This document shows positions 7,362 through 14,567 of a stretch of DNA of 14,634 bases, in pieces. The stretch's first letter is position 1, and each line of letters begins with the position of its first letter. A program made the translations under genes and the position numbers. The notes under the pieces were generated by a model that was not told the origin of the DNA, searched no databases, and saw only the letters and a program-made list of their open reading frames with translations. This DNA comes from an uncultured Oscillibacter sp. (GTDB lineage Bacteria; Bacillota; Clostridia; Oscillospirales; Oscillospiraceae): the NCBI GenBank assembly GCA_902490355.1, contig CABUDN010000056.1:1-14634 (forward strand), given 5' to 3'.

Positions 7362-7934
7362 TCATGCCTCTGCGGGCGGGGACATCTGGAAGGTATCCCA
7401 GGTAAAGCCCGCCGCCTCCACCGAATCCCACGTATACGCTCCCCGTTCGCACTCATCCCAGGTCAGATACCGGAAGTAGAACTCCACCTCCAAATGGCAG
7501 GGCAGAATGTCCAGCACGATATCCCGGATCTGCTCGAACTCCGACGGCTCTCCGCCGATGTCCGGAAAGATCACCCGCAGGTGTCCGGTGTCGACCTCCA
7601 GAGCCCGTGCCCGGATGCCGCAGCCGGAAATGGTGAGATTGATGGTCTCGGGGGTGAGGCTGTCCCCGTCGATCTGCAGCAGGGCCGCAATGGCCTTGCG
7701 GCGCTCTTCCGGGGTATCGGCAGCAGGACGGCGGGCAAACAGCGCCTCCCGGCGCGTCAGCCCTTCTTCCTGAGCAGTGGCTGTCAGAGCCTCCCGTTCC
7801 GTCCGTTCCAGCTGCTGGCTCACCGTGTCCAGACCGGCCCCCAGCGCGAAAATCTCCGCGCCGCTGACGCTTTCCTCGGAAAGGTCATAAATACCCAGCG
7901 GCTCCAGCAGCTCCCGCAAAAACACTTCATACAT
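7362..7934 (-). CDS. Phage tail protein, Mu gp48/YmfQ/XkdU-like (DUF2313)
   Basis: A 190-residue baseplate-associated protein. The N-terminus (LRELLEPLGIYDL), the segment around 75-100 (TPEERRKAIAALL) and LDILPCHLEVEF (141-152) fit the Mu gp48/XkdU family, which follows baseplate J protein in contractile phages and PBSX. It starts 3 bp after the baseplate J stop with GGGAG 8 bases before the ATG. The last 33 residues hold three TWD motifs spaced exactly 10 residues apart (158, 168, 178), an unusual tail that may be a contact point for a fibre or a surface. In PBSX a fibre gene follows this position; here the lysin follows directly. Confidence 0.8.
   Translation of the reverse strand: MYEVFLRELLEPLGIYDLSEESVSGAEIFALGAGLDTVSQQLERTEREALTATAQEEGLTRREALFARRPAADTPEERRKAIAALLQIDGDSLTPETINLTISGCGIRARALEVDTGHLRVIFPDIGGEPSEFEQIRDIVLDILPCHLEVEFYFRYLTWDECERGAYTWDSVEAAGFTWDTFQMSPPAEA
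7395..7463 (-). repeat. Three in-frame 10-residue TWD repeats
   Basis: At the C-terminus of the gp48-like protein, codons for Thr-Trp-Asp recur at residues 158-160, 168-170 and 178-180. The first two complete units are TWDECERGAY and TWDSVEAAGF; the third begins TWDTFQ and then diverges. At the DNA level the core is ACCTGGGAT or ACGTGGGAT, with different bases in between, so the repeat is at the protein level rather than a recent exact duplication. Confidence 0.75.
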
Positions 7935-7937
7935 ATC

Positions 7938-8993
7938 TTATGCTCCCATCTGCGTAACGGTCATCTCTCCCAGCACCGGCAGCACCGTGGCATCGCCGTC
8001 CATATCCTCCGCCGGGGAAACAATCCGGTAATTCTCCACACCCTCCAGATGATAAAGCTTGTCTCCCAGCTCCGCAAGGCGCACCGGCAAGCCCAAAAGC
8101 CGCCCGGAGAAAAATCCCAGGAGCATCTGCTCCGCTTCCGTCTTGATGGTGCTGAAGTCCCCGTCTCCCACATCCAGCTCCACGGTTACATCCACCGTCT
8201 TTTCCGTTGGAGCCTTGACCTGAACATCCACGGCAATCTCCCGTTTGGCAGCCAGGTCCTCCCGGACTTCTTCCATCAGTTCCTCCTCCGGCGTGCCGTT
8301 TTCGGCGGCAATATAGACATCCACGGTGCCGATGCCCCGAGCCCGGCCCACGGCTTTCGCCGCCGCCACTCCAGTGTGGGACATGGCAGTGGTCTCATAC
8401 CAGGCGGCGTTGGCGCCGTTGGGCAGACGGCGGTAGCTGGCCAGGATGCGCTCCCGCAGGGCTTCGTCATCCTCAGCATCGCTGCCGCCGGAGAACGCGG
8501 CCGGATTGGAGCATCCGGTCACCGCCACAGGACATGCGGTGAGAATGTTCACGGCGCCGGCCACCACATTGCCGTCGGCGCCGCCTTCCAGGGCCTCGGC
8601 GGGGGCGTCGGCGTACAGCACCTCCGGGGTGAGCACAGCCTCCGCCGTAGTTTGAAAGCGGGTGCCGTCGGCGGACATGCACACCGTCCCCTCCGGAATC
8701 GGAAGCTCTCCGGCGGGGGCAGACTCCACATAAAAGCGCAGTACCCCCACAGCCTTGGATGCCGGCAGCCGCGTCAGACCCCGCATTTCAGCGTGGCGGT
8801 CCAAATAGATGCCCTCCGCTGTCTGGGGAAAACTCTGGTCCAGCACCCAGTCACTCTGGATCTCCAGGGCCTGAATCTGGGCCGCGGCGGCCCACAGCCG
8901 CACGGCCAGATCACACCCGTCCTCCGGGACAAATCCCGCCCTCTGGGCCATATTCTCCTTCAGCGTTTCATAAATTTCTTCCACAGTCTTCAT
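7938..8993 (-). CDS. Baseplate J/gp47-family protein
   Basis: A 351-residue baseplate wedge protein, normal in length for the family (P2 gpJ, PBSX XkdT). It shows the family signature GIYLDRHAEMRGLTRLPAS near residues 61-79, followed by GVLRFYV, and the second conserved block with DDEALRERILASYRRLPNG and NAAWYETTAMSHTGV (about 175-210), then RGIGTVDVYIA. These proteins form the wedge that links the central hub to the sheath and triggers contraction. It starts with an AGAGG site 15 bp after the gp25-like stop. The assignment is firm. Confidence 0.92.
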   Translation of the reverse strand: MKTVEEIYETLKENMAQRAGFVPEDGCDLAVRLWAAAAQIQALEIQSDWVLDQSFPQTAEGIYLDRHAEMRGLTRLPASKAVGVLRFYVESAPAGELPIPEGTVCMSADGTRFQTTAEAVLTPEVLYADAPAEALEGGADGNVVAGAVNILTACPVAVTGCSNPAAFSGGSDAEDDEALRERILASYRRLPNGANAAWYETTAMSHTGVAAAKAVGRARGIGTVDVYIAAENGTPEEELMEEVREDLAAKREIAVDVQVKAPTEKTVDVTVELDVGDGDFSTIKTEAEQMLLGFFSGRLLGLPVRLAELGDKLYHLEGVENYRIVSPAEDMDGDATVLPVLGEMTVTQMGA

Positions 8994-9008
8994 GGTTTTC
9001 GTCCTCTC

Positions 9009-9359
9009 TCATGCCAGCACCTCCAGCGTCACATCCAGCCCGGTGCCCTGATAGGAAAGCCGCGCTCGCAGCTCAGCAATACCATTGGCACGCTGCGTCA
9101 GCTCCACGTCCTCCACGGCCACGGGTTCCTGGGCCAGCGCCTCTGTCACATACTGCACTGCGGCAGCGGCTCTCTGGGAGGCCGGGAGACTTCCCAGCTG
9201 ATAAAGGCGGCTGCCCAGCTCCGGCCAGAATGGGAAGCTTCCCCGCCGGGCCGTCAGGCGGAAGATGATCCGCTGTGCCAGCGCCTCCCGGCCGGATACC
9301 CGGCGCACGCCGCCGATGCCGTCAGGCACATAGTCGCCGTTTTGCAGTTCCAGTTCCAT
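9009..9359 (-). CDS. gp25/gpW-like baseplate wedge protein (XkdS-like)
   Basis: A 116-residue protein matching the short wedge subunit of contractile tails (T4 gp25, P2 gpW, XkdS/DUF2634 type). The key segment is IIFRLTARRGSFPFWPELGS (31-50), which contains the family pattern of a helix, a Gly-containing loop and P-x-x-G-S. The following SRLYQL and a C-terminal beta-rich part fit the fold. The ATG has AAGGGGG before it and lies only a base after the spike gene stop. Its place directly before baseplate J is the usual one. It joins the baseplate to the first sheath ring. Confidence 0.87.
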   Translation of the reverse strand: MELELQNGDYVPDGIGGVRRVSGREALAQRIIFRLTARRGSFPFWPELGSRLYQLGSLPASQRAAAAVQYVTEALAQEPVAVEDVELTQRANGIAELRARLSYQGTGLDVTLEVLA

Positions 9360-9360
9360 C

Positions 9361-9786
9361 TCACGTTCCCCCTTCCGTTTGGCTCAGGGACCGGTCCGTC
9401 ACTTTGGCAGCGGAAAACTCACCAGACACCCAGACTTCCCCGGAGATCTCCACACGCCCCCGCAGCTCGATGGTCCCGTCGGACCGCAGGTAGATGGAAG
9501 TCTTGCCGGGTCCGTGGAGGTAGAGTTCTCCCGGGCGCATGCCCGATGGAGGCGCCTCCTGGCGCATCCCGGCTACGCACAGTTCCTCACCGCCGGGACC
9601 GCCCCGGATCACCAGCACTGCCGATCCATTTTCCGGCATCCACACGCAGCCGCCGGGTCCATAGACCGGCAGATCCCGGACCTCGCCCCGGGTAACCACG
9701 CCCACATTGCTCCCGGCAATGGTGGTTACCCCCAGATCCGCATCCACGGTGGATGGGGCCGGGCGCATCTTTTTAGAAAGCCACAT
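9361..9786 (-). CDS. Small baseplate spike protein (gpV-like; XkdR position)
   Basis: A 141-residue protein with an N-terminal OB-fold-like beta region (GVVTRGEVRDLPVYGPGGCV, then GSAVLVIRGG) and a C-terminal stretch of alternating short strands (ELYLHGPGKTSIYLRSDG, then TIELRGRVEISGEVWVSGEF) typical of the beta-helical prism of contractile-tail spikes. It lies between the hub and gp25-like genes, the place of XkdR in PBSX. No His-x-His iron-binding tip or PAAR pattern is seen. The ATG at 9786 is preceded by AAGGAG about 12 bases upstream; longer in-frame starts would run inside the hub gene. The fold is inferred from pattern, not from a search. Confidence 0.72.
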   Translation of the reverse strand: MWLSKKMRPAPSTVDADLGVTTIAGSNVGVVTRGEVRDLPVYGPGGCVWMPENGSAVLVIRGGPGGEELCVAGMRQEAPPSGMRPGELYLHGPGKTSIYLRSDGTIELRGRVEISGEVWVSGEFSAAKVTDRSLSQTEGGT

Positions 9787-9788
9787 CG

Positions 9789-10733
9789 TTACACCAGCTC
9801 CTTTGCTTTGAGCGTCACCACAGCTCCCTGATCCTGGGAAAAGTCGTTTTCCGCCTCTGCCACCCGGAAGGTACCGCTGAGGCCCAGCCGGGGCAGCTCC
9901 AGGTCCAGGCAGTCCCCGGGATAGGCCAAAAAGCTGCCGGGCAGGCACAGTATCACCACGGACTCATCCTGCCGGGACTGCTCGATTTGATATTCACCGG
10001 TATAGCGCATAGCGGCCCAAGTACTCTGACCGGGCGTATAGACCACCCGGCGGCACTGACCGCCTTTTTGGATCATGGCGGGGTTTTCCACGCTGTACGA
10101 CACCCCTCGGGTTTTATCAATGACCAGTACCTCGGTCAGCACACCGTAGTGGTTTTCCCGAAAGGAACACGACAGCACCGGAGACCATTCTCCAATTGCC
10201 AGATGCCGGGGCTGAGACTCAGGCACTGCCAGGAGCTTGCCGTCCCGGGCAAAGCGGGGGGAAAAGCCCCCGTAAGTCCGGCAGAAATTGTCCAGCGCCT
10301 TCCACTGACTGGACCCGGAGGCCACGGTGTAGATGGAGTTGGCCCGGACCGGAGCCACGGCATCGCAGGAGATGCCGTAGGGCGTCACGTGGCAGCGAAT
10401 GATCTCCTCCAACGTAGCACTCTGATAGGTCGCAGGCCGGGACTCGTTGTCCAGCAGCCGGGCGGCGTAACCCCGGCCCACGATGGTGGCGCGGAGGCCA
10501 TCTGCATCCAGATCCACGGTATACTCATCCACAATCCCCCGCAGTACCGTCTGGCCGGATTCGATGGCGGCAAATCCTGCCGCCAGACGCAGCACCGGTG
10601 CCATATCCGCCTCATAGAGAACCGTCATGGAGTAACTGTCACAGGGGACACTTCCGGTGTGGGTAACGGTCCAGGCCAGCGGCTCGGGCAGATCATAGAC
10701 ATGGTGGTCCGCGGTAAAGATTCGGCCGGTCAT
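9789..10733 (-). CDS. Baseplate hub protein (gpD/gp27/XkdQ-like)
   Basis: A 314-residue hub protein that in contractile tails forms the trimeric ring between the tube and the spike. The N-terminal beta-rich half carries the tube-like fold (SYSMTVLYEADMAPVL, GIVDEYTVDLDADGL). The middle has the recurrent hub features ATLEEIIRCHVTPYGI and SSQWKALDNFCRTYGGFSPRF (about 100-165), and the C-terminal quarter (PGDCLDLELPRLGLSGTFRV) is another beta domain. The start overlaps the LysM gene stop by 4 bp and the end leaves 2 bp before the spike ATG. The family call rests on the middle motif and gene order; sequence identity within this family is low. Confidence 0.8.
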   Translation of the reverse strand: MTGRIFTADHHVYDLPEPLAWTVTHTGSVPCDSYSMTVLYEADMAPVLRLAAGFAAIESGQTVLRGIVDEYTVDLDADGLRATIVGRGYAARLLDNESRPATYQSATLEEIIRCHVTPYGISCDAVAPVRANSIYTVASGSSQWKALDNFCRTYGGFSPRFARDGKLLAVPESQPRHLAIGEWSPVLSCSFRENHYGVLTEVLVIDKTRGVSYSVENPAMIQKGGQCRRVVYTPGQSTWAAMRYTGEYQIEQSRQDESVVILCLPGSFLAYPGDCLDLELPRLGLSGTFRVAEAENDFSQDQGAVVTLKAKELV

Positions 10734-11311
10734 GGGATCACCACCTTGTCTCCCGGATAGATAAGATTGGGGTTTTTAATACCGGGATTGGCGGCAATGA
10801 GGTCCTGCAAAGAGACGCCCCAACGCTGTGCAATGCCCCAGAGGGTGTCTCCCTTTTTCACCGTGTATACCCCGCCGGAGGCAGTCTGGGCAGCGGACTG
10901 GCCGCTGGTCCAGGGGGCAGTGCCGCCGTCGTCGTTTTCCGTCAGGGCGCTTTCATAGCCATCCCAGTCCTCCCAGAAGGTGAAGCGGTACTTCACATAG
11001 TCCGGCAGGGGCTGCTGGGTCACCTGCAGCTCCACAAAGTACGCCCGCTCCGCGGGCCAAACGGGATGGACCAGCAGGCCGGGGCCCTCCTGACGAAATA
11101 CCTCCGCCAGGCGCAGGAACTCCGCGTAGGCGCCGGCTCCGGCAAAGGCACCTTCTCCCTCCAAAACCCGGTACGCGCCCCCCAGATCCTGAAGAACACA
11201 GCGTCCGAACGGCACAGCATGGACCGCCATTCTCCGGCGGTACTCCACGGAGTAAATCTCGGGGTTATGGGGCCAGGTGTAGTCCTTGAAGCGCATAGGC
11301 GTCAGACGCAA
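10730..11311 (-). CDS. Tail baseplate protein with C-terminal LysM domain (XkdP-like), TTG start
   Basis: A 193-residue protein with an N-terminal tail domain (MRFKDYTWPHNPEIYSVEYR near the start), a low-complexity linker (about 122-147) and one LysM domain at 148-193 (VYTVKKGDTLWGIAQRWGVS, then YPGDKVVIP). LysM binds N-acetylglucosamine polymers, so the domain probably contacts peptidoglycan or helps place the tail tip. XkdP of PBSX has the same layout and position. I choose the TTG at 11311 because AAAGGAGG lies 7 bases upstream. The ATG at 11329 overlaps the preceding stop but contains that site in its own codons, and the ATG at 11296 is 22 bases away. The start choice affects only a few residues. 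Confidence 0.85.
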   Translation of the reverse strand: MRLTPMRFKDYTWPHNPEIYSVEYRRRMAVHAVPFGRCVLQDLGGAYRVLEGEGAFAGAGAYAEFLRLAEVFRQEGPGLLVHPVWPAERAYFVELQVTQQPLPDYVKYRFTFWEDWDGYESALTENDDGGTAPWTSGQSAAQTASGGVYTVKKGDTLWGIAQRWGVSLQDLIAANPGIKNPNLIYPGDKVVIP

Positions 11312-11318
11312 ACCGATC

Positions 11319-11326
11319 CCTCCTTT
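11319..11326 (-). promoter_or_regulatory. Ribosome-binding site selecting the TTG start of the LysM gene
   Basis: AAAGGAGG on the minus strand ends 7 bases before TTG 11311. This ideal spacing, and poor spacing for both neighbouring ATG codons, decides the start. Confidence 0.7.
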
Positions 11327-11997
11327 CATGGGTAAAGTTCGAATCCGCCGTCATAGCGGCGGGCGTCCCGCTCAAAGGCCCGGGACAAGGCCGCCGGAGT
11401 GGCCGCAGAGGATCGAGCCGGCGTTTCGGCCAGCTCCGTCACCATCCGGATCTGAGTGGCATCCGGCGTACCGGCAGAGCGCGTCTCCCGGAACCGGGCC
11501 TCCGTTTCTCCCTGGGCAATGCGTTCTGCCGCCGGAACGCCACTCTCCTGGGACACTTGCCCCCAGTGGGAGGTCCGTTCTCCAGCCGTGCTGGACCAGT
11601 TGCCGCCCCAAAGCTCCGTCATTCGGGAAACGGGCTGTACTCCAGCAGATCCCGGCGTGCGCGCGACATCCGGCCACGCTGCCCGGCCCCCGAAGGCAGA
11701 TCCGCTCCCGGCGCGCTCCCAGGTTCCGGTGTCTGGGCGGGCAGTCGGGCGGAGCGGATACTCCGCCCCGTCCCACTCCCCGTCAGGAACGGCTGCCGCC
11801 GGAACGCCATTTGCCATCTCCAGCCCAATCTCCGGGGCAGCTGCACCAAACCCTTCCAGGGCCGTGCTTTGTTCCGGGAAGTTCTCGGAGGACGGTACCG
11901 CCGCCCGGGCAGCGGAATCCTCCCGGGGCAAGCTCCCCAGCATCAGCCGGGCCAAGGCATTGCGCTGGCGGCACAGCTCCTGCCAAACGTAGTTCAT
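11326..11997 (-). CDS. Uncharacterised 223-residue protein in the tape-measure position
   Basis: I do not recognise this protein. It lies between the tail-assembly chaperone and the LysM hub gene, where PBSX-type clusters encode the tape measure (usually several hundred to over a thousand residues). The N-terminus (NYVWQELCRQRNALARLMLG) looks like an amphipathic helix, and the C-terminus (ALSRAFERDARRYDGGFELY) is charged and helical. The middle, about 25-185, is rich in Ala, Pro, Gly, Ser and Glu, with scattered Trp, and looks largely unstructured. No membrane segment or long coiled coil is visible. Its ATG overlaps the chaperone stop by 4 bp and has GGAAGGAGG upstream. It could be a minimal tape measure, a tube-filling or cargo protein, or an unrelated tail assembly factor. 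Confidence 0.85.
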   Translation of the reverse strand: MNYVWQELCRQRNALARLMLGSLPREDSAARAAVPSSENFPEQSTALEGFGAAAPEIGLEMANGVPAAAVPDGEWDGAEYPLRPTARPDTGTWERAGSGSAFGGRAAWPDVARTPGSAGVQPVSRMTELWGGNWSSTAGERTSHWGQVSQESGVPAAERIAQGETEARFRETRSAGTPDATQIRMVTELAETPARSSAATPAALSRAFERDARRYDGGFELYP

Positions 11998-12308
11998 GGT
12001 GCCTCCTTCCGCAGCGCGTCGAACCGCGCTGTATCAAACGCCGGATTGACCGCCGACGGAGCGGCGGGCTCCGTTTGGGACGCCAGCCGTTCCAGCAGCC
12101 GCTCCATTTGACGGCCTGTGAGCGTGGTCAGAACCTCCTCCTCATCGGCGAAGGCCGGAGCGCCCTCCCGATAGCAGCACGCCGCCAGCACCCGGGCATT
12201 GCACAAAAGCGTCCGCTCCAGTGGATCCTCCGCCGCCTCCCGGCAATCCCGCCACAGCGCCAGCAGCCGGGCCGCCGAGAGCGGCCGCAGCTCATCCACG
12301 GGAATCAT
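11994..12308 (-). CDS. Tail-assembly chaperone-like protein (XkdN-like)
   Basis: A 104-residue mostly helical protein placed between tube and tape-measure slot, where contractile phages encode the chaperone that coats the tape measure before tube polymerisation. The C-terminus NPAFDTARFDALRKEAP follows the common chaperone ending (NPxFDxxxFxxL). Start and stop both overlap the neighbours by 4 bp. In many phages a programmed frameshift extends this gene; I see no slippery heptamer near the stop, and the next gene has its own strong ribosome-binding site, so a frameshift product is not supported. The assignment rests on position, size and the C-terminal motif. Confidence 0.68.
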   Translation of the reverse strand: MIPVDELRPLSAARLLALWRDCREAAEDPLERTLLCNARVLAACCYREGAPAFADEEEVLTTLTGRQMERLLERLASQTEPAAPSAVNPAFDTARFDALRKEAP

Positions 12309-12694
12309 GCCGAGGCCTCGATGCGCTTGGAGGCCACCACGGTAATCTTTTCAGCCACCATGGCATTGAGCTGGCCGTCCTCCTCGATGGCGCTCCACTC
12401 GCAGCCGCTGTAAATGATTCTGCGGTCCGGCTTGCAGATCACCAGGGAGAAATCCTGGAGCTCATAGAAGTTGATGCCGTCGGAGATGGCGTCGTCGGTG
12501 GCGTAGAGACGGGTAAGCTCCAGAACATACTTGCGCTGGCCATCGATGGTGGCCACCGGCTCGCTTTCACCGAAGGCCTCCACGCTCTGAGACGACTTGG
12601 TAGCCTTGACGGAGTAGCTCTGCACCACCGCGACTTTCTTGCCGTCCAGCTCCAGATAGATGTCGGAGCTGGTAGGGAATCCTTTCATATCCAT
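12305..12694 (-). CDS. Tail tube protein (XkdM-like)
   Basis: A 129-residue tail tube subunit that would polymerise as hexameric rings inside the sheath. The N-terminus MDMKGFPTSSDIYLELDGKK, the block KATKSSQSVEAFGESEPVAT (31-50) and YVLELTRLYATDD (56-68) fit the XkdM/DUF2001 tube family and its beta-sandwich fold. It lies 12 bp after the sheath stop with GGGAGG before the ATG. A second Met two codons later (12688) is possible but less well spaced. Its position after sheath and before the chaperone is canonical. The assignment is firm on order and motif. Confidence 0.87.
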   Translation of the reverse strand: MDMKGFPTSSDIYLELDGKKVAVVQSYSVKATKSSQSVEAFGESEPVATIDGQRKYVLELTRLYATDDAISDGINFYELQDFSLVICKPDRRIIYSGCEWSAIEEDGQLNAMVAEKITVVASKRIEASA

Positions 12695-12706
12695 ATTCTT
12701 CCTCCC

Positions 12707-13768
12707 TTACACCGTGATGTGGACGGTGAGATAGATCTGATTGAGACCGTGGGCCACGGCAAAGCTGAACTCCACCAGGCAGACGGTGGGATCGTCGGCG
12801 GAGGCGCTGACCGTCACCTCGCCGTAGCTGTCGATGATCTCCGCGGCAGCCTTTTTCTCCAGTTCCACAATCACCTGGGAGCGGATGGCGCTGCGGTTGC
12901 GGACGGTATTTTTCGTTCGGGAGAACTTGCTGCGCAGGGCCGCGCGGATCGTGGGAATCAGGTCGTCCACGATGAGGATGGTAGTCAGCTCCCGCCAGGT
13001 GGTGTCGGTGACGTCACCGGTGGTGGTGCGGGTGGTGATGCCCCGGACCGGAGAGAGGACACCGCCGCTGCTCTCCAGGGGGGTAACGCCGCCCCGGACC
13101 AGCAGGTCGATGTCGTTGTCGCCGTAGTCGGTACTCACACCGCCCAGCCCCCGGATCTCAGCACCGTTTAAGGGGACAGCGGGATCGGCGTTGGAAGCGA
13201 TCACGCCTGCCAGGGCGGCAGCGGCAAACGCACCGGAGAGCGTCTCGCCCGCCTCATCCAGCACATCCGGTCCCACCAGGACCATGCGCTCGCTGTTCAA
13301 GGCGGCGGCGTGCTCCACCAGAGCAGATGCCTCCTCCCCGCTGCCGCCCACCACGCCGATGCGCTCCTTGCGGCTGGCAGAGGCGGTCTCTACCGCCGTG
13401 CGCAGGGCCTGATGGACTGCTTCATCCGTGTTGTCACACACCATGATCTGGACATCCTGCCGGGCCAGGGCGTCAAAAGCGGCCTGGTAGTCCGCCACCT
13501 CACCGGCCTCGGCCACCCGAACCGCCGCCACGGTAGACGCGCCGTTGGCAAAGAGCAGCCGCAGCATGGTACTCATACCCGGCGTTTCATCTTCACCAAA
13601 GGCACTTACGCCGGCGGCGTAGCTGGTGAGGATCACCGCCTCCCCTTCCGTCCCGGCAGAAGCTTTGGCCGCCACGCCGATGGCCCGGCTGGCCTGACCG
13701 GCGGAGACCACGGTAGATGCGTCATAGGTCGAGTAGACACCCGGCCGTTCATGGATCAATTCGCTCAC
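12707..13768 (-). CDS. Contractile tail sheath protein (XkdK-like), GTG start
   Basis: A 353-residue sheath protein, compact compared with many phage sheaths. The N-terminus ERPGVYSTYDAS (7-18) carries the sheath hallmark RPGVY. A central alpha/beta part includes IMVCDNTDEAVHQAL, VGVVGG-like strands and MVLVGPDV. The C-terminal sheath core has GVSTDYGDNDIDLLVRGGV, RGITTRTTTG, WRELTTILIVDDLIPTIRAA (a typical helix) and RNRSAIRSQVIVELEKKA; the final beta strand (NQIYLTVHITV) is the arm that interlocks neighbouring subunits. I choose GTG 13768, which overlaps the previous stop as GTGA and has AAAGGAG 10 bases upstream; a more upstream ATG (13849) would add 27 residues before the conserved start. 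Confident call. Confidence 0.93.
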   Translation of the reverse strand: MSELIHERPGVYSTYDASTVVSAGQASRAIGVAAKASAGTEGEAVILTSYAAGVSAFGEDETPGMSTMLRLLFANGASTVAAVRVAEAGEVADYQAAFDALARQDVQIMVCDNTDEAVHQALRTAVETASASRKERIGVVGGSGEEASALVEHAAALNSERMVLVGPDVLDEAGETLSGAFAAAALAGVIASNADPAVPLNGAEIRGLGGVSTDYGDNDIDLLVRGGVTPLESSGGVLSPVRGITTRTTTGDVTDTTWRELTTILIVDDLIPTIRAALRSKFSRTKNTVRNRSAIRSQVIVELEKKAAAEIIDSYGEVTVSASADDPTVCLVEFSFAVAHGLNQIYLTVHITV

Positions 13769-14256
13769 TGTTTCATAACTCCTTTCAAGGTAAAGTCCAG
13801 GAAGGTTTCGCCGTCCTCCCGGGCCAGGGCGGTAAAGACCGCCCTGCACCGCAGGCTGCCCCGGCGCAGAAACATTCCCGTCTCTTTTTCCCAGCAGATG
13901 GCCTCCCAGCGCAGCTCTCCGGGGCGAATTCCGGCGGGCAGGCCTCCCAGCAGTACCTCGGCGGCCTGCTCGCAGATCTGCTCGCAGCCGGAAGCACCGG
14001 GAGCCCGGATCTCCACGGAGATCTCACCGTCGAGGAGTTTGCCGTAGCACTCCGTCACGGTGCCCTGCTCCGGGTCATACTGCTGGCCCAGGTAGTTGCA
14101 AAATCCCAGGGCGGTTCCCTCGGCGGCGCCCACGGCCACAGTCGTCGAGGGGGTATCCCGGGGAGCCCGGCAGTCCGGGAAGGCTGCCAGGGCGTGCAGG
14201 CCGGCCTCGCACAACGCGTCAATGACGGCCTGCCGGATCTGTGTCAGCTCCTTCAC
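13765..14256 (-). CDS. Tail terminator/completion-like protein (position of XkdJ), GTG start
   Basis: A 163-residue protein placed directly before the sheath, where tail terminator or tail completion proteins are encoded. The N-terminus (KELTQIRQAVIDALCEAG) is a helix, and the segment GKLLDGEISVEIRAPGASGC with the following EQICEQAAEVLLGGL resembles the beta-hairpin plus helix found in this fold class. The C-terminal part (about 105-160) is beta-rich (RWEAICWEKETGMFLRRGSL). GTG 14256 is chosen because it overlaps the previous stop as GTGA and has GGAGG 7 bases upstream; in-frame upstream ATG 14403 lies deep in the preceding gene. The function is inferred mainly from order, size and general pattern. 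Confidence 0.65.
   Translation of the reverse strand: MKELTQIRQAVIDALCEAGLHALAAFPDCRAPRDTPSTTVAVGAAEGTALGFCNYLGQQYDPEQGTVTECYGKLLDGEISVEIRAPGASGCEQICEQAAEVLLGGLPAGIRPGELRWEAICWEKETGMFLRRGSLRCRAVFTALAREDGETFLDFTLKGVMKQ
13779..13785 (-). promoter_or_regulatory. Ribosome-binding site for the GTG start of the sheath gene
   Basis: AAAGGAG on the minus strand, 10 bases before GTG 13768 and inside the end of the preceding gene. It supports a GTG start that overlaps the upstream stop, giving coupled translation. Confidence 0.65.
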
Positions 14257-14567
14257 TGTGGTTCCTCCTGTTCCAGGGACGCCCACCAGTATAAAACGGA
14301 CGTCCCCACCGCATAGGCCCGGCTGCTGCGCACCCGGAAGGCAGCATTCTCCCACTCCACCCGATCCCCGGGAGACAGGGGCAGCGTGCCCAGATAAATC
14401 CACCGTCGTCCGTCCAGGTAGCCGATGGAGCTCATGCCGTCGGGCACCTGCTCATCCCGGGACGGATCCGGCTGCAAAAAGGCCCGGACCGTGTGCGCCT
14501 GCTCATCCTGATACACCGTCAGGACCTGGCCGTACCGGGCGGCCAGACGTTCGATTGCCTCCCTCAT
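14253..14567 (-). CDS. Small head-tail connector-like or tail completion protein
   Basis: A 104-residue protein that begins with a helix (REAIERLAARYGQVLTVY) and continues as strands (HTVRAFLQP, RRWIYLGTLPLSPGDRVEW, AFRVRSSRAYAVG). The layout and the phrase LSPGDRVEW are typical of small beta-rich head-tail joining proteins near the head-tail border of prophages (XkdH-like place). AGGAG lies 9 bases before the ATG, which overlaps the upstream partial gene stop as ATGA. I cannot assign a precise family. If it is a connector, the cluster comes from a phage with a head; if it is a tail cap, no head is required. Confidence 0.55.
   Translation of the reverse strand: MREAIERLAARYGQVLTVYQDEQAHTVRAFLQPDPSRDEQVPDGMSSIGYLDGRRWIYLGTLPLSPGDRVEWENAAFRVRSSRAYAVGTSVLYWWASLEQEEPQ

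Noticed and set aside
7311..9695. A 794-codon open frame on the plus strand
   Set aside because: It lies antisense to four or more well-supported tail genes, lacks a ribosome-binding site and has a composition (His, Gln, Arg, Pro-rich) typical of a shadow frame in GC-rich DNA.
9361..9948. Longer version of the spike protein starting at 9948
   Set aside because: The extra 54 residues lie inside the hub gene and look like out-of-frame translation; ATG 9786 has its own AAGGAG site.
11990..12020. Programmed frameshift joining the chaperone and the 223-residue protein
   Set aside because: No slippery heptamer is visible near the chaperone stop, and the downstream gene has its own GGAAGGAGG site and ATG.
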